Positions 16,142 to 25,098 of a stretch of 64,000 nt of DNA are shown in pieces. Source of the DNA: Brachybacterium kimchii (GTDB taxonomy: Bacteria > Actinomycetota > Actinomycetes > Actinomycetales > Dermabacteraceae); the NCBI RefSeq assembly GCF_023373525.1, contig NZ_CP097218.1, positions 3,224,001 to 3,288,000 of the forward strand. Reading direction: 5' to 3'. The position numbers and the translations under genes are program-made. How positions within the stretch are numbered: position 1 is the first letter of the stretch; each line of letters starts with the position of its first letter. Under the pieces are notes generated by a model. It was not told the DNA's origin. It was given only the letters and a program-made list of their open reading frames with translations, and made no database searches.

Positions 16142-18130
16142 TCAGCTCCCCTCGAGCGCCTCGAGCACGTCCTCCCCGTACTCGGCGAGCTTCTTCGCGC
16201 CCACGCCGCTGACGCCGCCCAGCTGGTCCACGCTCGTCGGCCGCAGCTCGACGATCCCCACCAGCGTGGCGTCGGAGAAGACCATGTACGGGGCGATCTT
16301 CTTCTCCTTCGCGACCGAGGTGCGCCACGCCCGCAGGCGCTCGAAGACCTCCTGCTGCGCGGGCTCGAGCGAGGCCGCCGCCCGCGACGCGCCGCCCGCA
16401 CCCCCTCCGCGGCCCGCGCCCCGCGACCGCGGCGCCTTCGCGGGGGAGCGGTCCACCGCGAGCTCCACGGTGACCTCCCCGCGCAGCACGGGCCCCGCGT
16501 GCTCCCCGGGGACGAGCACGCCGTACTCGCCGATCGCCTCGACGATCCTCCGGGACAGCAGCTGCCGCAGCACCGTGCGCCATTCGCGCTCGGAGAGGTC
16601 CTCGCCGATGCCCCAGACGCTCAGCTCCTGGTGGCGGGACTGGGCGGAGCGCTCGTTGTCCTTGCCGCGCAGCACGTCGATCACCTGGCCCGAGCCGAAC
16701 TGCTGGCCGCGCTCGCGGTCCAGACGGATCAGCGCCGAGAGCAGCTTCTGCGCGGGCACGGTCGCGTCCCAGGTGCTGGGCGGGTTCAGGCACACGTCGC
16801 AGTTGCCGCAGGGGTCCGACTCCTGGCCGAAGTAGTGCAGCAGCTGCACGCGGCGGCAGGTGACCGTCTCGCAGAGGGCGAGCATCGCGTCCAGGTGCGC
16901 GCGGGCGTTGCGCTTGAAGGGCTCGGAGCCCTCGCCGGTGTCGATGAAGCGGCGCTGGCTGACGAGGTCGCCCAGGCCGTAGGCCATCCAGGCGGTCGAG
17001 GGCTGCCCGTCGCGGCCCGCGCGGCCCGTCTCCTGGTAGTAGCCCTCGATGGACTTGGGCAGGTCCAGGTGGGCGACGAAGCGGACGTCGGGCTTGTCGA
17101 TCCCCATGCCGAAGGCGATGGTCGCGACGATGACCAGGCCGTCCTCGCGCAGGAAGCGCTCCTGGTGATCGTGGCGCACGGCCGCGTCGAGGCCCGCGTG
17201 GTACGGCAGGGCGGCGACGTCGCGCTCGGCGAGCCAGGCCGCGGTCTGCTCGACGCCCTTGCGCGAGAGGCAGTAGACGATCCCCGCCTCGCCCGGGTGC
17301 TCGCTGCGGATCAGCCGCAGCAGCTGCTCGCGCGGGGACGCCTTGGGGTCGATGCGGTACTGGATGTTGGGCCGGTCGAAGCTCGAGACGAAGTGCGCCG
17401 CGTCCTGCATTCGCAGGTTCTCGGTGATCTCGCGGTGGGTCTCGCGCGTCGCCGTCGCCGTGAGGGCGATCCGGGGGACGTCGGGGAAGGTCTCGGCGAG
17501 CATCGAGAGGCCCAGGTAGTCGGGCCGGAAGTCGTGGCCCCACTGGGCCACGCAGTGGGCCTCGTCGATCGCGAACAGGGCGAGCTCGGCGCGCTGCAGA
17601 AGCTGGACGGTGCGGGGCAGCACCAGGCGCTCGGGCGCCATGTACAGCAGGTCCACCTCGCCGGCCAGGAGCTGCTGCTCGACGGCCTGCGCCTCGTGCA
17701 TCTCGAGCGTGGAGTTGAGGTAGGCGGCGCGGATGCCGTTGGCCTCGAGCGCCGCCACCTGGTCGGCCATCAGGGCGATCAGCGGGGAGATCACGATCCC
17801 GGTGCCGGGCCTGATCAGCGACGGGATCTGGTAGCACAGCGACTTGCCGCCGCCGGTGGGCATGAGCACGACGGCGTCGCCGCCGCCGATGACCTGGTCG
17901 ATGATCTGCGCCTGCTCCCCGCGGAAGGAGTCGTAGCCGAAGACCGTGGAGAGGACCTCGAGGGCGCGCGGGTCGCCGGCGGGGGTCGGCGTCAGGGCCG
18001 ACGGGGCCTGCTCGTCCGGTGCGGCCGGGTCGAGCTCGGGCTCGAAGGCCGAAGGGTCCGACGGTGCCGAGGGGCCCGACGGTGCCTGCGGATCGGTCGG
18101 AGCGGGCGCGTCGGCGGGAGCGTCATGCAT
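16142..18130 (-). CDS. recQ: ATP-dependent DNA helicase RecQ
   Basis: 3'-to-5' DNA helicase of 662 residues for repair and restart of replication forks. Domains in order: an acidic Pro/Ala-rich extension (about 45 residues); the helicase core with motif 0 [14 protein letters not shown], Walker [20 protein letters not shown] box [25 protein letters not shown], and motif [17 protein letters not shown]; a zinc site with [17 protein letters not shown] and [11 protein letters not shown]; an RQC winged helix; a Gly/Arg-rich spacer; and a C-terminal HRDC domain ([19 protein letters not shown]). ATG at 18130 was preferred; a GTG at 18154 would add eight residues. Convergent with the siderophore-binding gene, 28 bp apart. 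Confidence 0.95.
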   Translation of the reverse strand: MHDAPADAPAPTDPQAPSGPSAPSDPSAFEPELDPAAPDEQAPSALTPTPAGDPRALEVLSTVFGYDSFRGEQAQIIDQVIGGGDAVVLMPTGGGKSLCYQIPSLIRPGTGIVISPLIALMADQVAALEANGIRAAYLNSTLEMHEAQAVEQQLLAGEVDLLYMAPERLVLPRTVQLLQRAELALFAIDEAHCVAQWGHDFRPDYLGLSMLAETFPDVPRIALTATATRETHREITENLRMQDAAHFVSSFDRPNIQYRIDPKASPREQLLRLIRSEHPGEAGIVYCLSRKGVEQTAAWLAERDVAALPYHAGLDAAVRHDHQERFLREDGLVIVATIAFGMGIDKPDVRFVAHLDLPKSIEGYYQETGRAGRDGQPSTAWMAYGLGDLVSQRRFIDTGEGSEPFKRNARAHLDAMLALCETVTCRRVQLLHYFGQESDPCGNCDVCLNPPSTWDATVPAQKLLSALIRLDRERGQQFGSGQVIDVLRGKDNERSAQSRHQELSVWGIGEDLSEREWRTVLRQLLSRRIVEAIGEYGVLVPGEHAGPVLRGEVTVELAVDRSPAKAPRSRGAGRGGGAGGASRAAASLEPAQQEVFERLRAWRTSVAKEKKIAPYMVFSDATLVGIVELRPTSVDQLGGVSGVGAKKLAEYGEDVLEALEGS

Positions 18131-18309
18131 GGGTTCCAGCCTATGCGCGCGCACCGACCCGCCGGACAGGCGGGCGGCGGGTTGTGGATGGGGCGGAGGG
18201 GGTGGGGCGATGACGGATGACGGGTCGGTGCGGCGCCGGGAAGGGCCCCGACGGGGAAGAGCGCCCGCTCGAGAGATCTCGAGGTGGAACAGGGCGCTCG
18301 CTATTCTGG

Positions 18310-18324
18310 TTTAGCGGGTCTAAA
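18310..18324 (+). promoter_or_regulatory. Palindrome upstream of the Fic gene (candidate operator)
   Basis: TTTAG-CGGGT-CTAAA, a perfect inverted repeat with 5-bp arms, lies 107 bp upstream of the Fic start in a locally AT-rich patch that also contains TATTCT (18302-18307), a possible -10. It would suit binding by the winged-helix-like C-terminal domain of the Fic protein itself. Confidence 0.45.
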
Positions 18325-18430
18325 GTGGAATATGGTGGCCGGTGTTCGCATCCGACCCGCTCCTTCCGAGCAGATCTCCCGCCGACACCGTCATCCCACC
18401 GACCAGGCCCTCTCGCGGGAGGAGAGCACG

Positions 18431-19654
18431 ATGACCGCCCCGACTCCCGGCCGTATCCCGTCCCACCGGTCGGAGGAGCGCCCCTGGAGCCAGCGGCAGC
18501 GCGGCGGGACCCGCGAGGACCGCATGATGGACCGGGTGATCACGCGGATCCCGCCGCGGCTGGCGGATCTCGATGTCGGAGTCACCTCCGCAACGGCACG
18601 TGCAATGGAGCGTGCTCTCGAGGCGATCGTGCGCACGGACCAGAGCGCGGGAGCGGAGGCCCCTGCGCTCGCCCGGTTCATGATCCGCAACGAGTCCATC
18701 GCCTCCTCCCGGATCGAGCACGTGAGTGCGAGCGGGGCCGATCTCGCCCGCGCGCTCGTCGGCAGCAGGGCGAACGCGAGCGCCCGCAGCATGGTGGCCG
18801 CCTCCCGCGCACTCCACGAGATGCTGCTCGCGGCCGGGCGCGCGGGTGCCCTCACAATCGACGATCTTCAGAATGCGCACCGACTGCTCATGCAGGACGA
18901 CGACAGCCTCGGCGACCGGGAATGGGCAGGCCGGGTGCGCGAGGAGCAGAACTGGATCGGCGGCAGCGACCACTCGCCGCGGGGTGCGCTGTTCGTCCCT
19001 CCGCCGCCCGATCTCATCGATCGCCTGCTCGTGGACCTCGAGGCGTTCCTCGCCCGCGACGACCTGCCGGTTCTCCTGCAGGCGACGATCGCTCACGGGC
19101 AGTTCGAGTCGATCCACCCGTTCACCGACGGCAACGGGCGCATCGGCCGGGCGCTCATCGCAGGCATCCTGCAGCGTCGCGGCGTGACCCGGAACGCGGC
19201 CGTGCCCGTCGCGAGCGGGCTCTATGCGCTGCGCGAGCAGTACTTCGCCGCGCTGGGCGCGTACCGCGAAGGCGACCTGGGGCCGCTCGTGGACGTCCTC
19301 TGCCGCAGCGCGGAGGCGGCCGCGACCGAGGCGAGGGTCTCGTTCGAGCGGCTCCGCGAGATGCCCGATGCGTGGCACGAGGAGATCCCGGGACGGGGCG
19401 GCTCGGCCCTGGCGCGGCTCCTCGGCATCCTCTTCGCGCACCCCACGTTCACGGTGGACGAGGCACGGGAGGCGCTCGGGGCATCGACCGCGGCCCTCTA
19501 TCCGGCCGTCGAGACCCTCGAGTCCGCCGGAATCCTCCGCGAGGTGACCGGCCGCAAGCGCGAGCGGATCTGGGTGGTCGCCGACGTCGTCGACGAGCTC
19601 GAGGACCTGGACCGGCGCGTTGCGATCAGGGCCGGGGGAGCGGCGCACACCTGA
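18431..19654 (+). CDS. Fic family protein (AMP transferase) with C-terminal wHTH-like region
   Basis: Fic-domain enzyme of 407 residues, expected to transfer AMP from ATP to a target protein. An N-terminal Fic helix bundle carries ESIASSRIEH, the position of the inhibitory alpha-helix (S/T)xxxE with Glu96 present but His instead of the usual Gly/Asn after it. The catalytic core IHPFTDGNGRIGRALIAGIL matches HPFx(D/E)GNGRxxR with His229. A final domain of about 80 residues (FTVDEAREALGASTAALYPAVETLESAGILREVTGRKRERIWVV in outline) looks like a winged helix. A strong GGGAGGAG precedes the ATG at 18431. No antitoxin gene is adjacent, so self-inhibition and autoregulation are more likely than a toxin-antitoxin pair. 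Confidence 0.92.
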   Translation: MTAPTPGRIPSHRSEERPWSQRQRGGTREDRMMDRVITRIPPRLADLDVGVTSATARAMERALEAIVRTDQSAGAEAPALARFMIRNESIASSRIEHVSASGADLARALVGSRANASARSMVAASRALHEMLLAAGRAGALTIDDLQNAHRLLMQDDDSLGDREWAGRVREEQNWIGGSDHSPRGALFVPPPPDLIDRLLVDLEAFLARDDLPVLLQATIAHGQFESIHPFTDGNGRIGRALIAGILQRRGVTRNAAVPVASGLYALREQYFAALGAYREGDLGPLVDVLCRSAEAAATEARVSFERLREMPDAWHEEIPGRGGSALARLLGILFAHPTFTVDEAREALGASTAALYPAVETLESAGILREVTGRKRERIWVVADVVDELEDLDRRVAIRAGGAAHT

Positions 19655-19748
19655 CCCGCACATCTGCTCCCTGCGCCGTCGGCGCGGGTGCGCCGCCGCG
19701 TACGAGCGAAGCGAGTGCAGCGTGCGAACGGGCGTCCTGGGGGTTCGC

Positions 19749-20243
19749 TCAGCCGATCCCCAGCGCCTCCGGCGTGCAGGTCTCGGCGTCGACGACGGCG
19801 CTGTGGATGTACAGGTCGCCGTTGCCGGAGATCATGGCCGTCGCTCCGTGCTCGTCCGTGCTCTGCAGGAAGGTTTCGGCCGCCTGCTGCGTGGGCTTCG
19901 CGATGCGCTCGAACCCGTGGTCCTCGAGCACGGGGTTCACGGCGGCGATGCGGGTCCCCCACTCGTTGCTCTCGGGGCCGGGGTGCTCGAGCGGCTCCTC
20001 GAGGTCCCACCGGCCGGCGGTGTACACGCAGTCCCCGTCCTCCACGGTCACGTGCTGCGGGCGCTCGTTGAACGTCCACTCGCCGTCCTCGCCGCCGATC
20101 GCCACGGTGAGACCGTCGGCGACCTCGTCGTAATGGGCGACAGCGTCCGACGCGGGGAGCGGCTCGACCCGGCCGCACGAAGCGAGCACCAGGAGTCCGA
20201 GCAGCGCAAGGGTCGCAGGACCATGGCGAGCCGTCGGCTTCAT
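19749..20243 (-). CDS. Small lipoprotein of unknown function
   Basis: Predicted secreted lipoprotein of 164 residues. A short signal (KPTARHGPATLALLGLLVLASC) ends in lipobox LVLASC, leaving a mature domain of about 135 residues with two further cysteines (GDCVYTAG and ETCTPEALG) that could form a disulfide. No family was recognised. The ATG at 20243 follows GAGGGGACACGC. It is divergent from the first WXG100-calpain gene with starts only 110 bp apart, so the two share a regulatory region. A surface-anchored protein beside a possibly exported protease could be an inhibitor or immunity protein; this is a guess from position only. Confidence 0.75.
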   Translation of the reverse strand: MKPTARHGPATLALLGLLVLASCGRVEPLPASDAVAHYDEVADGLTVAIGGEDGEWTFNERPQHVTVEDGDCVYTAGRWDLEEPLEHPGPESNEWGTRIAAVNPVLEDHGFERIAKPTQQAAETFLQSTDEHGATAMISGNGDLYIHSAVVDAETCTPEALGIG

Positions 20244-20352
20244 GCGTGTCCCCTCGGAGCGTTGTCCACAACTGCGACTGGTCCCTGGTCGCCGGCCCAG
20301 GGGTCGAATACGGTCGACCGTATCCTGCATCTTCGCTCGACAGGAGAGGGCT

Positions 20353-21504
20353 GTGGACGGATTCCTCGGCGCGGACACCGATCAGCTCCTCGACGTGGGG
20401 AGGCGCGTGAAGGCGGCCGGTGTGCGATGCACGGAGCTCGCCGGGGCGCTCGCCGCCGCCTCGGAGAGCCTCGAGTGGCGCGGATCCGACGGGGACGTCT
20501 TCCGGGACCGGTTGCGCCGAGACGTCGCCGAGGCGCTGCGCGATGCGGGCGCACGGCTGGATGCCGGGAGCCGAGCACTGGGGACGCAGGCGGCGCAGCA
20601 GGATGCGGTATCGGACCCGTGCAGGGAGCTCGATGATCTGCGCTACGCCGAGCTCATGGGAGCGCAGGGCCTGTGGTCGGATCTCACCAATGCGGGCCAG
20701 GACCTCTGGAACCAGCCGCTGAACCCCTTCGCCGATCCCATGACGATCGAGGACCTCGGCGGCCAGTACGTCGAGACCGACGCGGGGCGTGGCTTCGATC
20801 CGGCCGAGGTCGACCTCTCACCCGAGGCGATCGGTGCGGAGACCATGCGTCAGGGGCGGATCGGGGACTGCTGGCTCCTCGCCGCGCTCATGGCGGTGGC
20901 CGCCTCCGACCCCTCGTTCCTCTCCCGCAGCATCACCCTGCGCGAGGACGGCACCTGGGACGTGACGCTCTACGAGGGCGGGGAGCCCGTGGTCGTCAAC
21001 GTCTCGCCGGAAGAGATCGCGGCGGACGGCGCGCGGGTCGACGACGATGGGGCCGATTACTCTCCCGACGACGACCCCATCGGGTTCATGTCCATCTACG
21101 AGCAGGCGGCGGTCAACCACCTGGGACCGGAATACGAGTCCGTCATCGCCGACACCCCTGGGGCCGGCCTCGAGCTCATCACCGGTCAGAAGACGCCGGA
21201 CGACTCATTCCTGGGGAACAGCCCCACGTTCGAGGAGTTCGAAACCGCAGTCGAGGAGAAGCGCCCGATCACCGTCATGACGAAGCTCGTCGAGACGGGT
21301 CAGGAGGATGTGGCCCCGGCGCACGTCTACCAGGTCAGCGGGGTGGACCGCCGGACGGGAGAGCTGATTCTGGAGAATCCGTGGGGCGACGGCGGTCCGG
21401 ACCATCTACCGCAGACCGTCCGGGTCCACATCGACGACTACGACGACAACATCATCATGGCCGGGATCGGAGCGAAGCCGCAGGATTTCGGCACTGCTTC
21501 GTGA
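20353..21504 (+). CDS. WXG100-calpain fusion protein, copy 1
   Basis: Protein of 383 residues. Residues 1-95 are helical and resemble WXG100/ESAT-6-like proteins: GFLGADTDQLLDVGRRVKAA, then the turn EWRGSDGDVFRDRL (W-x-G), then a second helix. Residues 150-375 form a calpain (C2) type cysteine protease: QGRIGDCWLLAAL with Cys173, PAHVYQVSGVD with His324 and ILENPWGDG with Asn342, a complete Cys-His-Asn triad. Between them lies an acidic insert (DDDGADYSPDDDP). GTG start at 20353 follows GAGAGG. A homologue is at 48000-49154. WXG100 domains guide proteins to type VII secretion, but no secretion machinery is in the window and no clear C-terminal YxxxD/E signal was seen. Role as effector or processing protease is unproven. 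Confidence 0.85.
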   Translation: MDGFLGADTDQLLDVGRRVKAAGVRCTELAGALAAASESLEWRGSDGDVFRDRLRRDVAEALRDAGARLDAGSRALGTQAAQQDAVSDPCRELDDLRYAELMGAQGLWSDLTNAGQDLWNQPLNPFADPMTIEDLGGQYVETDAGRGFDPAEVDLSPEAIGAETMRQGRIGDCWLLAALMAVAASDPSFLSRSITLREDGTWDVTLYEGGEPVVVNVSPEEIAADGARVDDDGADYSPDDDPIGFMSIYEQAAVNHLGPEYESVIADTPGAGLELITGQKTPDDSFLGNSPTFEEFETAVEEKRPITVMTKLVETGQEDVAPAHVYQVSGVDRRTGELILENPWGDGGPDHLPQTVRVHIDDYDDNIIMAGIGAKPQDFGTAS

Positions 21505-21595
21505 CGGCTGCCGCGCAGGTCAGGTGTCCGGCGGCGGGGTCATCGAAGTCATGAGCTCACGGGGCATTGGATCCTCGGTCCGGGCCCGGGGGGTG

Positions 21596-22939
21596 TCACA
21601 CGTCCTGAACAGCCTGATTCAGCCCGAGCACTCGGCCATCGATACCGTCGACATCGTCGACGGCGATGATCTCCCCCTCGGCGATGTCTCGGCGGAGAGT
21701 CGTACCGGAGAGCACGTAGTACGCCGCTGTTCCTTCCGCGGGCGTGATCATCACCGGGTCCACCCCTGCGATCTCGTGATGGTGCCCGGCGACGATCAGG
21801 TCCGTGCCAGCGGCCATTCGCCGCTGCGCACGTGCCGCCATCATGGTGGTCGGGCGGGGGTTCCGTGACGGCGTTCCGTCGACTGCTGCATAGATGCTCA
21901 GAGGTGTCTCGACTCCCATGAGGTGATAGGGCCAATAGATCGCGGCGAGCGTGCCTGATCTGCTGACCACATGGCCCTTACCGCGCAGGGTGTCCCATGT
22001 CGCGGGGTCTTCGGCACGCACGATGGCGAAGACACCGCCCGCAAAGCTGGCCTCATCAGGCAGTCGGAGCGCCGAGAAGACATCGACGATGCCGTCATGG
22101 GAGCGGATCCCGCCGTCCTCGCGCGTGGAGTAGATGTCTGCGAGCTCTGAGGGGCGGGCAACGGGATAGTGCATCTCCGGAACATCCGCGGGCATCCCCA
22201 CTCGCTGCGAGACGACGGTCATCTCGCATGCATCGGCGGCAGCCCTGCGCTTGAGGGCGCTCAGTGACTGCGCCCGCCGCTCGAGGGTCGCCGGCACGTC
22301 GTCCCCGAGCGCCAGCAGGGCTGCGAAATCTGCCACGGGCACGCATTCGCCGTTCTGCGTCACCGTCGAACTCTCGGGATCGAACACGAGGTCGTACTCG
22401 CTGGACTTCCCGACGGCGACGATGTCCAGGCCGACCGCGGAGACCCAGTCCAGCAGGCGGAGGAGGTTGGCCGGCTGATCGCCGTCGCCTGGGAGATAGC
22501 TCAGCCCGGTCTCCGCTGCACGCGCGGCGAGGGCGACGCCCACAGCCGTGTCGACCTCCTTGCTGATCATCACGACGTGCGTGCCATGATCCAACGCCGC
22601 TTCCGAATAGGCGGCTCCCGCAGGGACGTTCCCTGTCGCTTCGACGAGCACATCGATCGAGTCCCAGTCGATGGCTTCGAGGGAGGAGAGCAGAGCTGTC
22701 TTGTCGGAGGCGGCAGCGGCGTGCGCGCCGGATGGGGTGTCGGCGGTCTCGAACTCGGTGATCCCGAGGTCTGCGAGCATGGCCACCGTGCCGTCGATGT
22801 CCGGGTCGATCAGGGCCGTTGCTCGGATGTCAGGAGTGCTGCGGAGTTGAGCCAGGAACGTTCGGCCGAAGCCTCCGTTGGCGCCCGTCAGTGCCGCACG
22901 GATCTCGCCAGTGCGTCGACGCGGTGATGCGATCTTCAT
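21596..22939 (-). CDS. NAD(P)-dependent oxidoreductase with C-terminal SAF domain (COG4091-like)
   Basis: Oxidoreductase of 447 residues. The N-terminal half has a Rossmann fold (IRAALTGANGGFGRTFLAQL; VLVEATGNVPAGAAYSEAAL; THVVMISKEVD) like homoserine dehydrogenases. The middle section (GDGDQPANLLRLLDWVSAVG) and C-terminal SAF-type domain (LSGTTLRRDIAEGEIIAVDD) match the COG4091 group, often annotated as predicted homoserine dehydrogenase or FlgA-like. Here it faces a sugar-acid kinase gene across a shared promoter region, so it more likely oxidises a sugar acid or polyol than homoserine. ATG at 22939 is preceded by ACGAGGAC; the longer reading lies over the promoter and is rejected. Confidence 0.8.
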   Translation of the reverse strand: MKIASPRRRTGEIRAALTGANGGFGRTFLAQLRSTPDIRATALIDPDIDGTVAMLADLGITEFETADTPSGAHAAAASDKTALLSSLEAIDWDSIDVLVEATGNVPAGAAYSEAALDHGTHVVMISKEVDTAVGVALAARAAETGLSYLPGDGDQPANLLRLLDWVSAVGLDIVAVGKSSEYDLVFDPESSTVTQNGECVPVADFAALLALGDDVPATLERRAQSLSALKRRAAADACEMTVVSQRVGMPADVPEMHYPVARPSELADIYSTREDGGIRSHDGIVDVFSALRLPDEASFAGGVFAIVRAEDPATWDTLRGKGHVVSRSGTLAAIYWPYHLMGVETPLSIYAAVDGTPSRNPRPTTMMAARAQRRMAAGTDLIVAGHHHEIAGVDPVMITPAEGTAAYYVLSGTTLRRDIAEGEIIAVDDVDGIDGRVLGLNQAVQDV

Positions 22940-23023
22940 CGATGGTCCTCGTTTCCTGCGGCTGAGACGGGGGTCGGAGCGTCCCTCTGGGCGATCTGCG
23001 CCGATCAACGCCTGCGACAACTG

Positions 23024-23052
23024 TTTACGTCTACAATCGTAACGAATATTAT
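23024..23052 (+). promoter_or_regulatory. Promoter of the sugar-acid kinase operon with AT-rich operator
   Basis: TTTACG (23024-23029) and TATTAT (23047-23052), 17 bp apart, in an AT-rich island unlike the surroundings. The spacer holds an imperfect inverted repeat (GTTTACG and CGTAAC). AACGA directly before the -10 recurs before the GntP gene (25950-25954), suggesting a shared site for the DeoR-type regulator of the cluster. Confidence 0.65.
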
Positions 23053-23121
23053 CAGAAAGCAACACGTATGCTGGGTCGGTCCTCTGTTGAGGGGACATGG
23101 CTCAGACCAGGAGGAGATCGG

Positions 23122-24378
23122 ATGCTTGGAGCTATCGCCGATGACTTCACGGGTGCCACGGATCTCGCTGCCATGCTGAGACGGTCCGGGCACTCCGTCA
23201 TCGTGGTGATCGAGGACTCCAGCCCGGATGCGACGCAGGTGGCCAGTGCCGATGCGGTGGTCGTCGCGCTGAAGATCCGCAGCTGCCCCGCTGTCGAGGC
23301 AGTGGACGCCGCACTGGCTGCGCTTTCGCGGCTCCAGGAATGGGGAGCGAACAGGATCTACATCAAGTACGCCTCGACGTTCGACTCGACACCGCAGGGC
23401 AACATCGGCCACGTGCTCGACGCGGTTGCCGGCCGGCTCGGAGTGGAGCGCTGTGTGGTCGTGCCTGCTCTCCCTGAGAACGGCAGGACGGTCTACCAGG
23501 GGCACCTGTTCGTCCACGATCAACTGCTGGCCGAGTCCCCGATGAAGGACCATCCGCTGAACCCGATGAGGCGCTCCCGCGTGGCTGAGGTCCTGGAGCC
23601 GCAGACGAAGCTCCCAGTCAGTGAGATTCACGAATCCGAGGTGCGCTCAGGGGCGGGAAGGCTTCGCGAGCTTCTCGCGCGACGCTCGGGCCACGTCGTC
23701 ATCGATGCGATCGATGACGGCGACCTCGAGCTCATCGGCGCGGCAGTGTCGGACGAGCCTCTCGTGTCAGGAGGATCGGGACTGGCGCTCGGGCTCACGG
23801 GGGGCAGCGGTGACACCTCGCCTCCCGTGGCGTGGCCGGAGCCTGGAAGCGGCGCGGTGCTGTGCGGGAGTGTGTCCTCGGCGACACGGCGGCAGATCGA
23901 GATCGCGTCGAAGGAGGCGCCGGTGCGCACTATCGATCTCAAGAAGGCGGTCGCGGACCCGTCCTCCGAGGCGGAGTCGCTCGCCCAGTGGGTGACGCAG
24001 CACGCGAGCCCGACGACGCCCTCCGACCCCGGTGCCCATCCGGTCGTGTGCGCCGCGCGTTCCTTGGGTGACGTGGTGCGCGAGATCGATGGCATCGACG
24101 TCGCAGCCACTGTCGAGACCGTGCTCTCCCAGGTGGCTCGCCGCCTCGTCTCGTGGGACGCGGTCCGGGCGATTCTCATCGGCGGAGGTGAGAGCAGCGG
24201 CGCCGTGGTTCGCGAGCTGGGTATCGAGGTCCTCGCCATCGGAACGGAGATCAGTCCCGGGGTCTGCTGGTCGGCGGCGCGGACGCGATACTCCGGTGAT
24301 CGCACGGTGGCGCTTGCGCTCAAGAGCGGAAACTTCGGTGGAGACCGCCTCTTCCTCGATGCGTGGGAGCTCCTGTGA
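23122..24378 (+). CDS. Four-carbon acid sugar kinase family protein (DUF1537)
   Basis: ATP-dependent kinase of 418 residues of the OtnK/DtnK/LtnK family, which phosphorylates 3-oxo-tetronates or tetronates at C4. The N-terminal signature ADDFTGATDLAAML is diagnostic; later come KYASTFDSTPQGNIGHVLDA, PALPENGRTVYQGHLFV and the nucleotide-binding C-terminal domain with AILIGGGESSGAVVRELG, EISPGVCWS and LALKSGNFGG. The ATG at 23122 has GGAGGAG in front. It overlaps the next gene by four bases (GTGA), the usual kinase-decarboxylase pairing. The exact acid cannot be told from sequence; D-threonate, L-threonate and D-erythronate pathways all use this family. Confidence 0.92.
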   Translation: MLGAIADDFTGATDLAAMLRRSGHSVIVVIEDSSPDATQVASADAVVVALKIRSCPAVEAVDAALAALSRLQEWGANRIYIKYASTFDSTPQGNIGHVLDAVAGRLGVERCVVVPALPENGRTVYQGHLFVHDQLLAESPMKDHPLNPMRRSRVAEVLEPQTKLPVSEIHESEVRSGAGRLRELLARRSGHVVIDAIDDGDLELIGAAVSDEPLVSGGSGLALGLTGGSGDTSPPVAWPEPGSGAVLCGSVSSATRRQIEIASKEAPVRTIDLKKAVADPSSEAESLAQWVTQHASPTTPSDPGAHPVVCAARSLGDVVREIDGIDVAATVETVLSQVARRLVSWDAVRAILIGGGESSGAVVRELGIEVLAIGTEISPGVCWSAARTRYSGDRTVALALKSGNFGGDRLFLDAWELL

Positions 24379-25010
24379 CTGCCGCCCTCGACGAAGTGAT
24401 CTCGGCAGGCCGGAGTCTGGTCTCGCTCGGTATGAGTCCGGGGAGCTCGGGCAACGTCAGCATTCGAGAAGGGGATCGCGTTCTCGTCTCTGCCACGGGC
24501 ACTGATCTCGGCCGTCTCTCCGCCGATTCCTTCGCGGTGCTGGACCTCGACGGGCTCCAGGTGGCGGGTCCGCGGGCGTCCAAGGAGGCACCTCTGCACA
24601 CAGCGTTCTACCGGCGGAGGGACGATGCGGGCGCCGTCATCCACCTGCATTCCGCCTATGCGACGGCCGTGTCGGTGCTGGCTCCCTGGAGCGACCGCAC
24701 GGCGGTTCCCCCGCTCACCCCGTATGCGGTGATGCGCGTGGGACGCGTTCCGATGGTCCCGTACCGGATGCCTGGATCCCCTGAGCTCGGGGAGCTGCTC
24801 GAGGGAATCCCCGGGGACTTCCGGGCGGCGCTGCTCGCGCACCACGGCATGGTCGTCGCCGGGCGGGACGCCGCGCATGCGCAGGAGGTCGCGGTCGAGC
24901 TCGAGGAGGCGTGCCGTCTGACGGTTCTGACCCGCGGCCTCGATCCTGTGACCTTGGCTGATGATCACGTGGCCGAACTGGTGGCCGCCTATGGTGTTCC
25001 CTGGGAGTGA
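24375..25010 (+). CDS. Class II aldolase/adducin protein, probable 3-oxo-tetronate 4-phosphate decarboxylase
   Basis: Zn-dependent aldolase-fold enzyme of 211 residues. The family pattern is complete: NVSIREGDRVLVSATGTDLG at the start, a catalytic Glu in ASKEAPLHTAFY, the metal-binding pair in VIHLHSAYATAVS, and the third His in LLAHHGMVVAGRD. Paired with a DUF1537 kinase, such enzymes (OtnC type) decarboxylate 3-oxo-tetronate 4-phosphate to dihydroxyacetone phosphate, feeding glycolysis. The GTG at 24375 was chosen because GGAG lies five bases upstream and it overlaps the kinase stop; GTG at 24363 is an alternative. The short length is normal for the family. Confidence 0.9.
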   Translation: MTAALDEVISAGRSLVSLGMSPGSSGNVSIREGDRVLVSATGTDLGRLSADSFAVLDLDGLQVAGPRASKEAPLHTAFYRRRDDAGAVIHLHSAYATAVSVLAPWSDRTAVPPLTPYAVMRVGRVPMVPYRMPGSPELGELLEGIPGDFRAALLAHHGMVVAGRDAAHAQEVAVELEEACRLTVLTRGLDPVTLADDHVAELVAAYGVPWE

Positions 25011-25098
25011 CGTCCGGATTCCCTCCAGTCGGGTGATGGGCGCGCCGAATCGTGCTCACGCGGTTCGTGGAGCGACAACAGGCCAGGAGGCAGGTGCG

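Noticed and set aside
20353..21504. Type VII secretion locus around calpain copy 1
   Set aside because: No EccB/C/D/E or mycosin gene was found within the window, so only the substrate-like protein is called.
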